Shown here one piece after another: positions 42,533 to 52,719 of a DNA stretch of 64,000 nucleotides; position 1 is the first letter of the stretch; the number at the start of each line of letters is the position of its first letter. The translations under genes were made by a program, and so were the position numbers. The stretch is from contig NZ_JOAN01000003.1 in NCBI RefSeq assembly GCF_000718555.1, positions 1 through 64,000 on the forward strand, given 5' to 3'. Source of the DNA: Micromonospora chokoriensis. Lineage in GTDB: Bacteria > Actinomycetota > Actinomycetes > Mycobacteriales > Micromonosporaceae. Below the pieces are notes generated by a model. That model had not been told where the DNA came from, did no database searches, and saw nothing but the letters and a program-made list of their open reading frames with translations.

Positions 42533-43114
42533 TCATGCGGCCCTGATCACAGGCTGGCCGTGCAGGGTCACCCCGGCGCCCTCCATCGCACGGAGTGCCA
42601 CGTCGGTGGTCGCCGGTGCGACGGCGGCGGTCAACTCGAGCAGCACGGTGGTGGCGAAACCCTCCCGGGCGGCGTCCAGCGCGGTGGCCCGGATGCAGTG
42701 GTCCGTGGCGATGCCGACCACGTCGACCTGGTCCACGTCGTGCCGGCGCAGCCAGTCGGCCAGGCACTCGCCGTCGTCGGCGTGCCCCTCGAAACCGGAG
42801 TACGCCGCCGCGTGCTCGCCCTTGTGAAAGATCGCCTCGACCCGGGCGGTGTCCAGCTCGGGGTGGAACTCCGAGCCGCTGGTGCCGACCACGCAGTGCC
42901 GGGGCCAGGACTCCACGAAGTCCGGCGGATCACCGAAGTGGGCACCCGGGTCGACGTGGTAGTCCTTGGTGGCGACCACGTGCGCCCAGCGCTCCGGCTC
43001 GGATGCGAGCAGGCGGGAGATGGCAGCGGCCACCCCCGCGCCGCCCGCGACGGCCAGCGAACCGCCCTCGCAGAAGTCGTTCTGCACGTCCACGATGATC
43101 AGTGCGTTGGCCAT
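42533..43114 (-). CDS. pncA: Nicotinamidase
   Basis: Cysteine hydrolase of 193 aa that deamidates nicotinamide to nicotinate in NAD salvage; also the activator of pyrazinamide in mycobacteria. The catalytic triad is visible: Asp9 in IVDVQNDF, Lys98 in [13 protein letters not shown] and Cys140 in ATDHCIRAT. Metal ligands Asp51, His53 and His59 fall in DYHVDPGAH. It sits 28 nt downstream of pncB, the next enzyme of the same pathway, in one operon. Confidence 0.95.
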   Translation of the reverse strand: MANALIIVDVQNDFCEGGSLAVAGGAGVAAAISRLLASEPERWAHVVATKDYHVDPGAHFGDPPDFVESWPRHCVVGTSGSEFHPELDTARVEAIFHKGEHAAAYSGFEGHADDGECLADWLRRHDVDQVDVVGIATDHCIRATALDAAREGFATTVLLELTAAVAPATTDVALRAMEGAGVTLHGQPVIRAA

Positions 43115-43142
43115 CGGGGGTCTCCTCTCTCGGGGGGATGAG

Positions 43143-44429
43143 TCAGCCAGCGGGTACGACGGTGACCGGCACGGCCGGGTCGCCGGCCGAGAGCTTCAGC
43201 CCTTCCCACGGGATGGAGATCAGGCATTCACGCAGGTGCTCCCGTGACTCGTCGAGGGTGGGCAGCGACACCGGCTCACCGGCGACCACGTACGAGTGCT
43301 GGAGCAGGCGGTCGTTGGGCTGCCGGTCCGGCACGCCCTGCGGGACGATGATCTCCTCGGTGGCGGTGCCGGTCGGCTTGTGCCGGCGGACCGCGACCTT
43401 CCGGCCACCGATGGTCGCCTTGTGCTCGGAGCGCTTCACCACCGGCCGCCCCTCGACCTCGACCAGTTTGTAGACCAGCCCGGCGGTCGGCGCCCCGGAG
43501 CCGGTGACCACGGCCGTGCCGGCGCCGTACATGTCCACCGGTTCGGCGGCCAGGGCGGCGATCGCGTACTCGTCCAGGTCACCGGAAACAATGATCTTGG
43601 TCTCGGTGGCGCCCAACGAGTCGAGCAACTCGCGGGACTGCGCAGCGATCACCGCCAGGTCGCCCGAGTCGATCCGAATGGCCCGCAGCTCCGGCCCGGC
43701 CACCGCGATCGCGTTGCGGATGCCCTGGCTGATGTCGTACGTGTCGACCAGCAGCGTGGTGTCCTTGCCCAGCGTGGCGACCTGTGAGGCGAACGCCGCC
43801 CGCTCGTCGTCGTGCAGCAGGGTGAACGCGTGCGCCGCGGTCCCCGCGGTCGGGATGCCGTAGCGCGCACCGGCGGCGAGGTTGGACGTGAACCGGAACC
43901 CGGCCAGGTACGCGGCCCGCGCCGCGGCCACGGCCGCTTCCTCGTGCGCCCGACGCGACCCCATCTCGATCAGTGCCCGACCCCGCGCCGCGGTCACCAT
44001 CCGGGCTGCCGCCGCGGCCACCGCGCTGTCGTGGTTGAGCACGGACAGCGCCACCGTCTCCAGCACCACGCACTCGGCGAAGCCACCGGAGACGGTGAGG
44101 ATCGGCGAGCCGGGGAAGAACAGCTCACCCTCGGCGTACCCGTCGACGTCGCCGGTGAAGCGGTAGTCGGTGAGCCAGGCCGCCGCCGCCTCGTCGACCA
44201 CCCCGGTACGCAGCAGGAACTCGACCTCGCTGGGGTCGAACCGGAAGTCGCGGATCAGCTCGATCAGCCGGGCCGTCCCGGCGACCACGCCGTACCGGCG
44301 GCCACTGGGCAACCTGCGGCTGAACACCTCGAAGACACACCGGCGGTCGGCGGTGCCGTCCTTAAGTGCCGCGCTGACCATGGTCAGCTCGTAGTGGTCG
44401 GTCAGGAGCGCGGGGCGGTGGTTGCTCAC
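43143..44429 (-). CDS. pncB: Nicotinate phosphoribosyltransferase
   Basis: Enzyme of 428 aa that joins nicotinate and PRPP to form nicotinate mononucleotide, the entry step of the Preiss-Handler route to NAD. Family features include LLTDHYELTMVSAAL at the start, EVFSRRLPSGRRYGVVAG, the substrate segment MGSRRAHEEAA, and IRIDSGDLAVIAAQSRELLD. Full length. It lies between the LAL regulator (16 nt upstream) and pncA on the same strand, so nicotinamide goes to NaMN through adjacent genes. Confidence 0.95.
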   Translation of the reverse strand: MSNHRPALLTDHYELTMVSAALKDGTADRRCVFEVFSRRLPSGRRYGVVAGTARLIELIRDFRFDPSEVEFLLRTGVVDEAAAAWLTDYRFTGDVDGYAEGELFFPGSPILTVSGGFAECVVLETVALSVLNHDSAVAAAAARMVTAARGRALIEMGSRRAHEEAAVAAARAAYLAGFRFTSNLAAGARYGIPTAGTAAHAFTLLHDDERAAFASQVATLGKDTTLLVDTYDISQGIRNAIAVAGPELRAIRIDSGDLAVIAAQSRELLDSLGATETKIIVSGDLDEYAIAALAAEPVDMYGAGTAVVTGSGAPTAGLVYKLVEVEGRPVVKRSEHKATIGGRKVAVRRHKPTGTATEEIIVPQGVPDRQPNDRLLQHSYVVAGEPVSLPTLDESREHLRECLISIPWEGLKLSAGDPAVPVTVVPAG

Positions 44430-44445
44430 CGCCCCAGCCTAAGGT

Positions 44446-47124
44446 TCAGCCTCCGTCGCTGCCCTCGTGGCCCGGGATCGAGCGTAACGCCGCCCACAGC
44501 TCGGCCCGGCCGGTGACGCCGAGCTTGGCGTAGATCCGCTGGAGGTGGTTCTCCACGGTGCGGGCCGAGAGGTAGAGCCGTTCGGCGATGGCCCGGCTCG
44601 GCGCACCGTGCGCGGCGAGGCGGGCCACCTGCCACTCCCGCTCGGTGAGCACTGGCGCGCCGGCCTGAAGCGCCGGCGTCCGGATCAGGTCACAGCGCCC
44701 GAGCAACCCGGCGAGGCGCTCCCGGGCGTCGTTGGCCGCGGCCGAGTGCTGCTGGCGCAACCGCTGGACGGCCTGGGAGGTGGCCTCGGCCGCGTACACG
44801 GTCAACTCCAGCGCGGCGTAGTCGTCGGCGACCGCGAGCAGGTCCGTGGGGGAGTCGGTCACCGCGGCGCGGGCGTGCCGAGCCAGCAGCGGCGGGAGCA
44901 CCCCGTCGACCCGCTCGGAAAGCTCGGCCAGACGCTGCGCGACGGTGCGCCGGCCACCATCGGAGCAGGTGGGCCCGACCGCCATGCCCGCCTGATCGAG
45001 TCGGACGAGGTCGTGCAGGACGTGCACCTCGTGCCCGGCGAAGCCGTCCGAGCGCAGCCGATCGACCAGGTCGCCGAGGTGCTTGACCGCACCCGGCAGG
45101 TCACCCGACGCGGCGAGCGACGCGCCCCGGGCCTGCTCCAGCCACGGGTAGAGCACCGCCATGCCCGGCGCGTGGGTGCGGTCGGCTTCGGCCATCGCCG
45201 CAGCCGCCTGTGCGGCGTCACCGCGCAGCGCCGCCGACTGGGCGCGTTCGGCCTGGGCCAGACCGGCGTAGACCCGGCTCGTGGCCAGCACCGCGCAGGC
45301 GCTCAGCGAGGTCCGCATCGCCGCGTCGCTCTGCCCGCGCAACCGGGCCGCGTACGCCTGAAGGATGGCCAGATAGCCGGTGCCGAGGCGGAAGTCTCCC
45401 TCCCCGGCGAGGTCGGCGAACTCGTCGGCGACGATCGCGTCGATCCCGGCCAGGTCGCCGGTGAGCATGAGCCGGGTGCCCCGGGCCAGCTCCAGGGCCA
45501 ACTGGAGATACGGCATGTCCGTGCGCCAGTTGGCCGCGGCCGAGTGCACCTGGGCGATCGCCGTACCGCTGCGGGTCAGCTCGCCCTGGGCGGCCTGGAC
45601 GTACGCGATTGTGGAGCGGGCCAGCTCGCGGGCGGCGACGCCGGCCGCCGGCCGGTCCAGGACGCGTTGGCTGAGCCGCACCGCAGCGGCCGTGTCCAGT
45701 CGGTGCAGGCGCATGATCGCCTCGAAGGCGTGCACCCGGGCCCGGTCGGCGGAGTCGCTGAGCTGCTCGACCCGGCTGGCGATCTCCTCCACCGTGGACT
45801 CCCGGCTCAGCCCCCAGTAGCTGACCATTCCGCGTACGGTCAGCCAGCGGCAGAGTCGTCGTTCGTCGCCGGGCTCGGGGGTCACCGCGTCGAGGACGTC
45901 GATCGCCTCGTCGGGCCGGTCGGCGAACATCAGGATGGTGGCCAGCAGCTCCGCCGCGTCGAAGCCGCCGTCGGCGTCCAACGCGGCGCGCGCCAGGCGG
46001 GTCGCCAGCGGTACGTCGTAGCGGGTGAAGGCCTGCACCGCGGCGTCCAGCAGTAGGGCCGGGTCCTGTGCGGTGCCCGAGTCGAGTCGCCAGACGGCCA
46101 CCCGCAACAGGTCGTCGCGGCGGCGCTTGCCGACCTGTTCCAGTAGCTCGGCGAGGCGTGCCTGAAGTCGGCGGGTGCGGCTGACCGGACAGCGCCGGCG
46201 CATCACCTCGCCGTAGAGAGGGTGGGCCAGCCGGACGTTGGTGCGTCGGTCGTGCGGGACCACGGTGATCAGCCCGCGTTCCTCGGCGGTCTCCACGTCT
46301 GCCTGATCGGCGGCCTGCTTCAGCAGGTGCAGGCCGAGTGGCTCGCCGAACGCGACCAGCTCGACGACCGCGCGGACGCCATCGGTGAGCTTTCCGACCC
46401 GGGTGTCGATGAGGTCGGTCAGGTTGGGCGCCAGCTCCAACCGCCCGGTCCACTTCCAGATCCCGTACGTCTGCTTCAACTCCGCGCTGCTGCTCGCGGC
46501 GTGCACCAGCTCACGTAGCAGCAGCGGGTTGCCGGACGACAGTCGGCCGAGCCGGTCGGCGGAGCCCGGGTCGACCGGGCCGCCCAGGATCGCCGCCAGC
46601 AGGCCAGCGGTCTCCGCCTGCGGCATCGGGTCCAGCTCGACGTGCTCGACCAGGTCGTCGGTCCAGAGTGCGCGGATCGGCAGCGGGATCTGCTCGCCGT
46701 CGCGCAGGGTGCCGACCACGGTGGCGTTCTCGGCGCGGGCGACCAGGTGCACCAGCGCCGCCGAGGGCGGATCGAGCAGGTGGGCATCGTCGATGGCGAG
46801 CACGATGCGTCGGCCGGCCGCCTGCTGTTGCAGCAGGTTGAGCGCCCAGCGCAGGACGCCGGCAGGGGAGAGGCCCTGGGGCTGCTCGGCGGGGAGGACC
46901 TGGACCAGCCCGCCGAACGGCAGCGCGGCGGTGGTGGCGCTGGCGGCGATGGACCAGATCGCGAACCGGTCGGTGGGCAGCTCGCCCACGCCCTCACGCA
47001 ACAATCGGCTCTTGCCAATGCCGGCGCTGCCGCTGAAGAAGAGCCCTCGGCCGGCCTCGCCGGTCACCGCCGCCAGCAGGCGGTTGAGCTCATCAGTCCG
47101 GCCGACGAACTCCCATCGCCTCAT
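44446..47124 (-). CDS. LuxR family ATP-binding regulator (LAL type)
   Basis: Large regulator of about 892 aa. The N-terminal STAND/AAA ATPase has Walker A GSAGIGKSR (residues 32-40) and Walker B IVLAIDDAHLLDP. A helical, TPR-like middle of about 500 residues probably senses a ligand or protein partner. The C-terminal LuxR helix-turn-helix starts at LTEREWQVARLAAHG and ends with YAKLGVTGRAELWAAL. MalT and many antibiotic-cluster activators share this design. ATG 47124 begins right before the conserved RRWEFVGRTDEL; a GTG at 47169 is possible. It is the first gene before pncB, but its target is not known. Confidence 0.9.
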   Translation of the reverse strand: MRRWEFVGRTDELNRLLAAVTGEAGRGLFFSGSAGIGKSRLLREGVGELPTDRFAIWSIAASATTAALPFGGLVQVLPAEQPQGLSPAGVLRWALNLLQQQAAGRRIVLAIDDAHLLDPPSAALVHLVARAENATVVGTLRDGEQIPLPIRALWTDDLVEHVELDPMPQAETAGLLAAILGGPVDPGSADRLGRLSSGNPLLLRELVHAASSSAELKQTYGIWKWTGRLELAPNLTDLIDTRVGKLTDGVRAVVELVAFGEPLGLHLLKQAADQADVETAEERGLITVVPHDRRTNVRLAHPLYGEVMRRRCPVSRTRRLQARLAELLEQVGKRRRDDLLRVAVWRLDSGTAQDPALLLDAAVQAFTRYDVPLATRLARAALDADGGFDAAELLATILMFADRPDEAIDVLDAVTPEPGDERRLCRWLTVRGMVSYWGLSRESTVEEIASRVEQLSDSADRARVHAFEAIMRLHRLDTAAAVRLSQRVLDRPAAGVAARELARSTIAYVQAAQGELTRSGTAIAQVHSAAANWRTDMPYLQLALELARGTRLMLTGDLAGIDAIVADEFADLAGEGDFRLGTGYLAILQAYAARLRGQSDAAMRTSLSACAVLATSRVYAGLAQAERAQSAALRGDAAQAAAAMAEADRTHAPGMAVLYPWLEQARGASLAASGDLPGAVKHLGDLVDRLRSDGFAGHEVHVLHDLVRLDQAGMAVGPTCSDGGRRTVAQRLAELSERVDGVLPPLLARHARAAVTDSPTDLLAVADDYAALELTVYAAEATSQAVQRLRQQHSAAANDARERLAGLLGRCDLIRTPALQAGAPVLTEREWQVARLAAHGAPSRAIAERLYLSARTVENHLQRIYAKLGVTGRAELWAALRSIPGHEGSDGG

Positions 47125-47318
47125 TCGCGCAGCATATCGATCCGGATCCGTCCGCGCTCGTACCGTCACCCAACGAAGTTGAGTAGCCGCACAATTACCG
47201 CTGAGTATCCGAGGTGTTCCGCCCGGTCGTCAGCCCGGCCGTAGTCTTCCGACATCCGGGTTGTCGCACCGGAATCTCCACGACCGGAACCCCGGTCACC
47301 TGCAACGGGAGGCACCTG

Positions 47319-48869
47319 ATGAAGCAGGGCCCTCTCCCCTCGGTCGACTCGTCGGACGACATGACCGGCCCAACCGACCTGCCCGCCTGCGGCCCGCTCC
47401 CGACCCGGGTCGGCGTGTCCGGCGCAGCGCCGGACGAGCCGCTCGGTGTGGTCGCCGTCGGTCCGGCCGGTGCCGAGCGGCGCGCCGTGCTCGCCACCCT
47501 GCTCGGGCTCGATCCGTTCATGCTCACCGTGCCGGCCGGCAGTTGGTTGGTGGTGCGCAACGCCAAGGCGCCCACCCGGGCGGCGTTCGTGCCGGGTTAC
47601 CGCCAGCCGCACTCGTACGGCGCGGACCGAGACGCCGCCGGTCCGGCATTGGCCCGTCCACCCCGGCGGGTCGAGCTGAGTGTGCCCGAGCCACTGCTGC
47701 GGCACTTCACCCTGATCGATGTTCCGGACACCGCCACCCTCGGCGTGTCGGGCACCCGGGTGTTGCTGGAAGCGGTGGGACGAGCCGGTGCGCTGCTCTT
47801 CGTGATCGCCGCCGACCAGGCTTTCACCGCGGCTGAGCTGAACCTGCTCGCCGATGTCGCCCCGACCTCGGTGGAGGTCGTCTTCGCGGTCACCCCCGGC
47901 GCGGCGGGGTGGGCTCCGCCGACCGACGGCGCGGCGACTACGGAGGGCGCGGGGGCGTCCGTTCCGCCGGTCGAGGGTGCGGAGACCGAGGTGGACGCGG
48001 TAGCGGTGACGGTGGAGGCACATCGGGCGGCGCTGCTGGCCGCGGTGCCGTCGCTAGCCGGCGCGCGGTGGTTCCCGGTCGACGACGCCGACTCCGCTGC
48101 CGACCTGCGGCGGGCGCTGGTGGGCTGGTCGTCGCGGGAGGGGTTGCAGCGGGCCAGCGTCGAGCCACCGGTGCTGCCGGGCCAGCAGGGCCGCGTCGCC
48201 GTGGCCGCCGACCCGGGTGACTGGTCCGAACGGCTCGACCGCCACGCGCGCTCGTGCGCTCAGCGGATCCGCCAGCACCTCGCCCTGGAATTGGCGAACA
48301 TTCACCTGCGGGCCGTTCAGGAGATCGTGTTCGGAGTCGGCTGTGCCGGCCTCCCTGATCTCCTGGACCGGGAGATGGCGGCGTTGTCGCTGTTGGCCAC
48401 CGCGCAGTGCGATCAGGCGGTGCGCGGCATCGTGGCCGACGTCGCGTCCCGGGTGCTCGGCGCGCCGCCGACCGAAGGTGTGCGACGCCGGATCGTCACC
48501 GCCATGCAGTACGGCCTGGTCGATCATCGGCCCGGCCACGACCTGGACAAGGTGCTATTGATCACCAGCACGGCCGGCGTCGCCGAATTGACCGGCCCGG
48601 GGGCGATCGACGCCGCCACCAGTTATCCGACGGCGTTCCGGGACGAGGTGCTCCCGCCGGTCGCGGTGGCGCTGTCCGGTGGATGCTGGCAGCAGTGGCG
48701 TACGCCCGGCAAGGACGACCACAGCGCGGCGCGGGCCTGGTCCCAGCGGGCGGTGCGTGAGGTCGAGTTGGGGTTGTCCCGGGAGATCTCCCGACGGTTC
48801 GAGGTGATCCGCCTCTCGCTGGGTGCGGTGCTCTCCGATGCAGTCGATCACGGCATCCTGCTCGCCTGA
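47319..48869 (+). CDS. Degenerate dynamin-like GTPase homologue
   Basis: Protein of 516 aa from ATG 47319, with GGGAGG six nt upstream. The first 250 residues resemble a dynamin-like GTPase in layout: [20 protein letters not shown] where the P-loop would be, [12 protein letters not shown] where DxPG would be, [19 protein letters not shown] and VEVVFAVTP where the G4 strand would be. The key residues are gone: no GKS/T, no DxxG, no NKxD. The second half is helical ([24 protein letters not shown]). It should not hydrolyse GTP. A scaffold or membrane role is possible. Function unknown. Confidence 0.65.
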   Translation: MKQGPLPSVDSSDDMTGPTDLPACGPLPTRVGVSGAAPDEPLGVVAVGPAGAERRAVLATLLGLDPFMLTVPAGSWLVVRNAKAPTRAAFVPGYRQPHSYGADRDAAGPALARPPRRVELSVPEPLLRHFTLIDVPDTATLGVSGTRVLLEAVGRAGALLFVIAADQAFTAAELNLLADVAPTSVEVVFAVTPGAAGWAPPTDGAATTEGAGASVPPVEGAETEVDAVAVTVEAHRAALLAAVPSLAGARWFPVDDADSAADLRRALVGWSSREGLQRASVEPPVLPGQQGRVAVAADPGDWSERLDRHARSCAQRIRQHLALELANIHLRAVQEIVFGVGCAGLPDLLDREMAALSLLATAQCDQAVRGIVADVASRVLGAPPTEGVRRRIVTAMQYGLVDHRPGHDLDKVLLITSTAGVAELTGPGAIDAATSYPTAFRDEVLPPVAVALSGGCWQQWRTPGKDDHSAARAWSQRAVREVELGLSREISRRFEVIRLSLGAVLSDAVDHGILLA

Positions 48870-48918
48870 CGGCGTTCCGGTTCCTCGGTTCCGGGAAACC
48901 GGTGGCACGATGGGGGGC

Positions 48919-49209
48919 ATGGCGGCTCCGCAGGTTGCACCGGTCGAGACGCCGGCCACTGACGAGGTGCCGGCGTCCGACCGGCAGTGGGTGACGATCG
49001 TGTGGGACGACCCGGTCAATTTGATGACGTACGTGACCTGGGTCTTCCAGAAGCTTTTCGGCTACAGCCGGGAGAGGGCCGAGCAGCTGATGCTGGACGT
49101 GCACCACAAGGGCCGTGCCGTGGTCTCCACCGGTGCTCGGGAGCGGATGGAGCACGACGCGTCTCAGCTGCACGCGTACGGGCTGTGGGCGACGGTGGAC
49201 AAGTCATGA
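48919..49209 (+). CDS. clpS: ATP-dependent Clp protease adaptor
   Basis: Adaptor of 96 aa that delivers N-degron substrates to ClpAP/ClpCP. The core [39 protein letters not shown] region carries the substrate-pocket residues (the DDPxN segment, the hydrophobic wall), and the later [18 protein letters not shown] is also conserved. The N-terminal 22 residues are a flexible extension. I start at ATG 48919; ATG 48910 is three codons upstream. Its TGA overlaps the ATG of the DUF2017 gene by 4 nt, the standard actinobacterial pairing. Confidence 0.93.
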   Translation: MAAPQVAPVETPATDEVPASDRQWVTIVWDDPVNLMTYVTWVFQKLFGYSRERAEQLMLDVHHKGRAVVSTGARERMEHDASQLHAYGLWATVDKS

Positions 49210-49706
49210 GCATGTTCCGTCGCCAGGCCGGTCGCTACGTCGCTGTCTTCGCCGTCGACGAGGTGCGGGTGCTGCGCAAGGTCGCCTCCGAGGTGGTGGG
49301 TCTGCTCACCGATGGCTTCGACCACACCGACCCGGTGGTCGGTCGGCTCTTTCCGGCGGTCTACCCGGAGGATGCCCCGGACACCGCGGAGTTCCGCCGC
49401 TACACCGAGGGCGACCTGAAGACCGCGAAGATCGATCAGGCCGGCGCGATCCTGGCCGCGTTGCCGGATGACGCCGGCGGTGAGGTGCGGCTGGACGCCG
49501 AGGCGGCCGAGGCGTGGTTGCGGGCGCTGAACGACGCCCGGCTCGCGATGGGCGTCCGCCTGGAGATCAAGGACGGCACGGATCTGGGTGAGGAGTTGGA
49601 CGACGCGGTCGCGGAGGACCCGGGGTCCAGCCGAGTGTTCCAACTGTCGGTCTACGCGTATCTCGGGTATCTACAGGAGTCGCTGCTCAACGCCTTGATC
49701 GACTAG
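49206..49706 (+). CDS. DUF2017 family protein
   Basis: Acidic soluble protein of 166 aa that follows clpS in most actinobacteria. The opening [23 protein letters not shown] and the [15 protein letters not shown] end are typical of DUF2017. Function is unknown; linkage to clpS suggests a link to regulated proteolysis. The start ATG overlaps the clpS stop. The mec-cysO-cysM genes begin 46 nt downstream on the same strand. Confidence 0.88.
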   Translation: MSMFRRQAGRYVAVFAVDEVRVLRKVASEVVGLLTDGFDHTDPVVGRLFPAVYPEDAPDTAEFRRYTEGDLKTAKIDQAGAILAALPDDAGGEVRLDAEAAEAWLRALNDARLAMGVRLEIKDGTDLGEELDDAVAEDPGSSRVFQLSVYAYLGYLQESLLNALID

Positions 49707-49752
49707 GCGTGACCGGCACCACTTCGGCCCGTGCGCGCCAGGCGTTAGGCTG

Positions 49753-50247
49753 GTGTACGTGCTGAGCATCGACCGGTCGATCATCGACGCGATCGTCGCC
49801 CACGCGCGCCGGGATCACCCCGACGAGGCGTGCGGCGTGGTCGCCGGTCCCGTCGGCAGCGACACCCCGACCCGGCACATCCCGATGGACAATGCCGCGC
49901 GGTCGATGACCTTCTACGAGTTCGACTCGATGGAGCACCTGCGCGTGTGGCGGGAGATGGACGACCGGGACGAGGAGCCCGTCGTCATCTACCACTCGCA
50001 CACCGCCACCGAGGCGTACCCGTCGCGGACGGATGTCTCCTTCGCGGGCGAGCCGGGGGCGCACTACCTGCTCGTCTCGACCCGTGAGCCCGACTCGGAG
50101 GAGATCCGTTCGTTCCGGATCGTCGACGGCGTGGTCACCGAGGAGCCGGTCCGGGTCGTGGAGGCCGGCGTCGACCCGCACGCCGTCCAGTCCTACATGT
50201 TCGGGCAGAGCCCGGCGACGGTCGACTACGAGTGTTCCGGCCGCTGA
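49753..50247 (+). CDS. mec: JAMM-type metallopeptidase acting on CysO
   Basis: Zinc isopeptidase of 164 aa of the MPN/JAMM family (M67). The metal motif is complete: Glu25 in DHPDEACG and H81-S-H83-x7-S91-x2-D94. In Mycobacterium tuberculosis the homologue Mec (Rv1334) releases cysteine from the CysO-cysteine adduct. The gene order mec, cysO, cysM is the same here. GTG start at 49753; a GTG two codons later is possible. In this genome it may also be needed to trim CysO, which has a C-terminal extension. Confidence 0.93.
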   Translation: MYVLSIDRSIIDAIVAHARRDHPDEACGVVAGPVGSDTPTRHIPMDNAARSMTFYEFDSMEHLRVWREMDDRDEEPVVIYHSHTATEAYPSRTDVSFAGEPGAHYLLVSTREPDSEEIRSFRIVDGVVTEEPVRVVEAGVDPHAVQSYMFGQSPATVDYECSGR

Positions 50248-50308
50248 CCTGTCAGCGCCGAAGCTCGTCCCGTCACCGTAGGCACACCCGATCAAGGAGC
50301 TCGACATC

Positions 50309-51642
<1,334 letters not shown>

Positions 51643-51661
51643 CCGATCTGGTCTTCCGGTG

Positions 51662-51691
51662 ACGGGCCGTCGACGTGTGTCGACGGCCCGT
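51662..51691 (+). terminator. cysM terminator
   Basis: A perfect 13-bp stem (51662-51674 with 51679-51691) and a GTGT loop begin 20 nt past the cysM stop. Confidence 0.8.
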
Positions 51692-51715
51692 TCGCTGCCC
51701 GGTGTACCGCGAGCG

Positions 51716-51735
51716 GGTGTCACGTTCGTGACACC
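51716..51735. promoter_or_regulatory. Palindrome upstream of the phosphodiesterase gene
   Basis: GGTGTCACG (51716-51724) and CGTGACACC (51727-51735) are exact reverse complements with TT between. Located 131 nt before the next start, after the cysM terminator, it has operator geometry for a dimeric regulator. I cannot name the factor. Confidence 0.45.
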
Positions 51736-51865
51736 TTCGGCTGGATGATTCTTGTGGCCGGGTGCGCCAGCGTAGGCTGCGCAGCGTGGCGTACGCGTCG
51801 GTAGAGATCATTGCCGGAACGATTGCCGGCACAGGTGCTACTGATAGTGACAGTGAGACCACTCG

Positions 51866-52609
51866 ATGCGACTGACCGTTCTGGGAAGCGCCGGCAGTTT
51901 CCCTGGCCCCGAGTCGCCGTGCTCGGCCTATCTCGTCGAGGCCGACGGCTTCCGACTCCTGGTCGACTTCGGTTCGGGGTCGCTGTCCAGTCTTCAGCGG
52001 TACGCGGGGTTGCACGCCCCGGACGCGATCCTGCTGACCCACCTGCACTGCGATCACATGTTCGACGCCGTGCTGTACGTGGTGGTGCGCCGGTACGCCC
52101 CGGACGGCCCCTATCCGGCGCTGCCGGTGTACGCGCCCGCCGGTGCGCCGGACCGGCTCAGCGCCGCGTACGGCGACGACGGCTCGGTGGAGGACGTCTA
52201 CCAGTTCTACGCGCTCCAGCCGGGCACCTTCCCGATCGGCCCGTTCGCGGTCACCGTCGACCGGGTCAACCACCCCGTCGAGACGTACGGCGTGCGGCTG
52301 GAGCACGACGGCCGTTCGCTGTGCTACTCGTCGGACACCGCGCCCTGCGAGGCGCTGCTGCGGCTGGCCCAGAACGCCGATGTCTTCCTCTGCGAGGCCA
52401 GTTACCTCGACGGTGTGGACAATCCGCCGGATCTGCACCTGACCGGCCGGGAGGCCGGCGAGGCGGCGACCAAGGCCGAGGTGGGTCGGCTGCTGCTCAC
52501 CCACCTGGTGGCCGCCTGGGGCAGCGAGGCGCACACGTTGGAGTCGGCCGCCGCCGCGTACACCGGGCCGCTCGAAGTGGTCCGACCCGGCGCCAGCTAC
52601 GACGTCTGA
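51866..52609 (+). CDS. MBL-fold hydrolase, Rv1339-like cyclic-AMP phosphodiesterase
   Basis: Metallo-hydrolase of 247 aa with H59-x-H61-x-D63-H64 in THLHCDH, later His in RVNHPVETYGVRL, Asp in SSDTAPC and His in LLTHLVAAWG. Its position just after cysM and before rph matches M. tuberculosis Rv1339, an atypical class II phosphodiesterase that lowers cAMP. Sequence style is consistent with that, so this activity is inferred from orthology. Cytoplasmic. It has its own upstream region of 222 bp with a palindrome. Confidence 0.86.
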   Translation: MRLTVLGSAGSFPGPESPCSAYLVEADGFRLLVDFGSGSLSSLQRYAGLHAPDAILLTHLHCDHMFDAVLYVVVRRYAPDGPYPALPVYAPAGAPDRLSAAYGDDGSVEDVYQFYALQPGTFPIGPFAVTVDRVNHPVETYGVRLEHDGRSLCYSSDTAPCEALLRLAQNADVFLCEASYLDGVDNPPDLHLTGREAGEAATKAEVGRLLLTHLVAAWGSEAHTLESAAAAYTGPLEVVRPGASYDV

Positions 52610-52719
52610 CGCGCCACGTCCCGGTTTGCGAGGCCGGGGCGCGGTGTTGTGCCGAACTGTTTGCCGGCCGGTCAGCGGGCGGTCGTCTGGCGCACCAGTG
52701 ACACCCGCACGGTGTGGGC

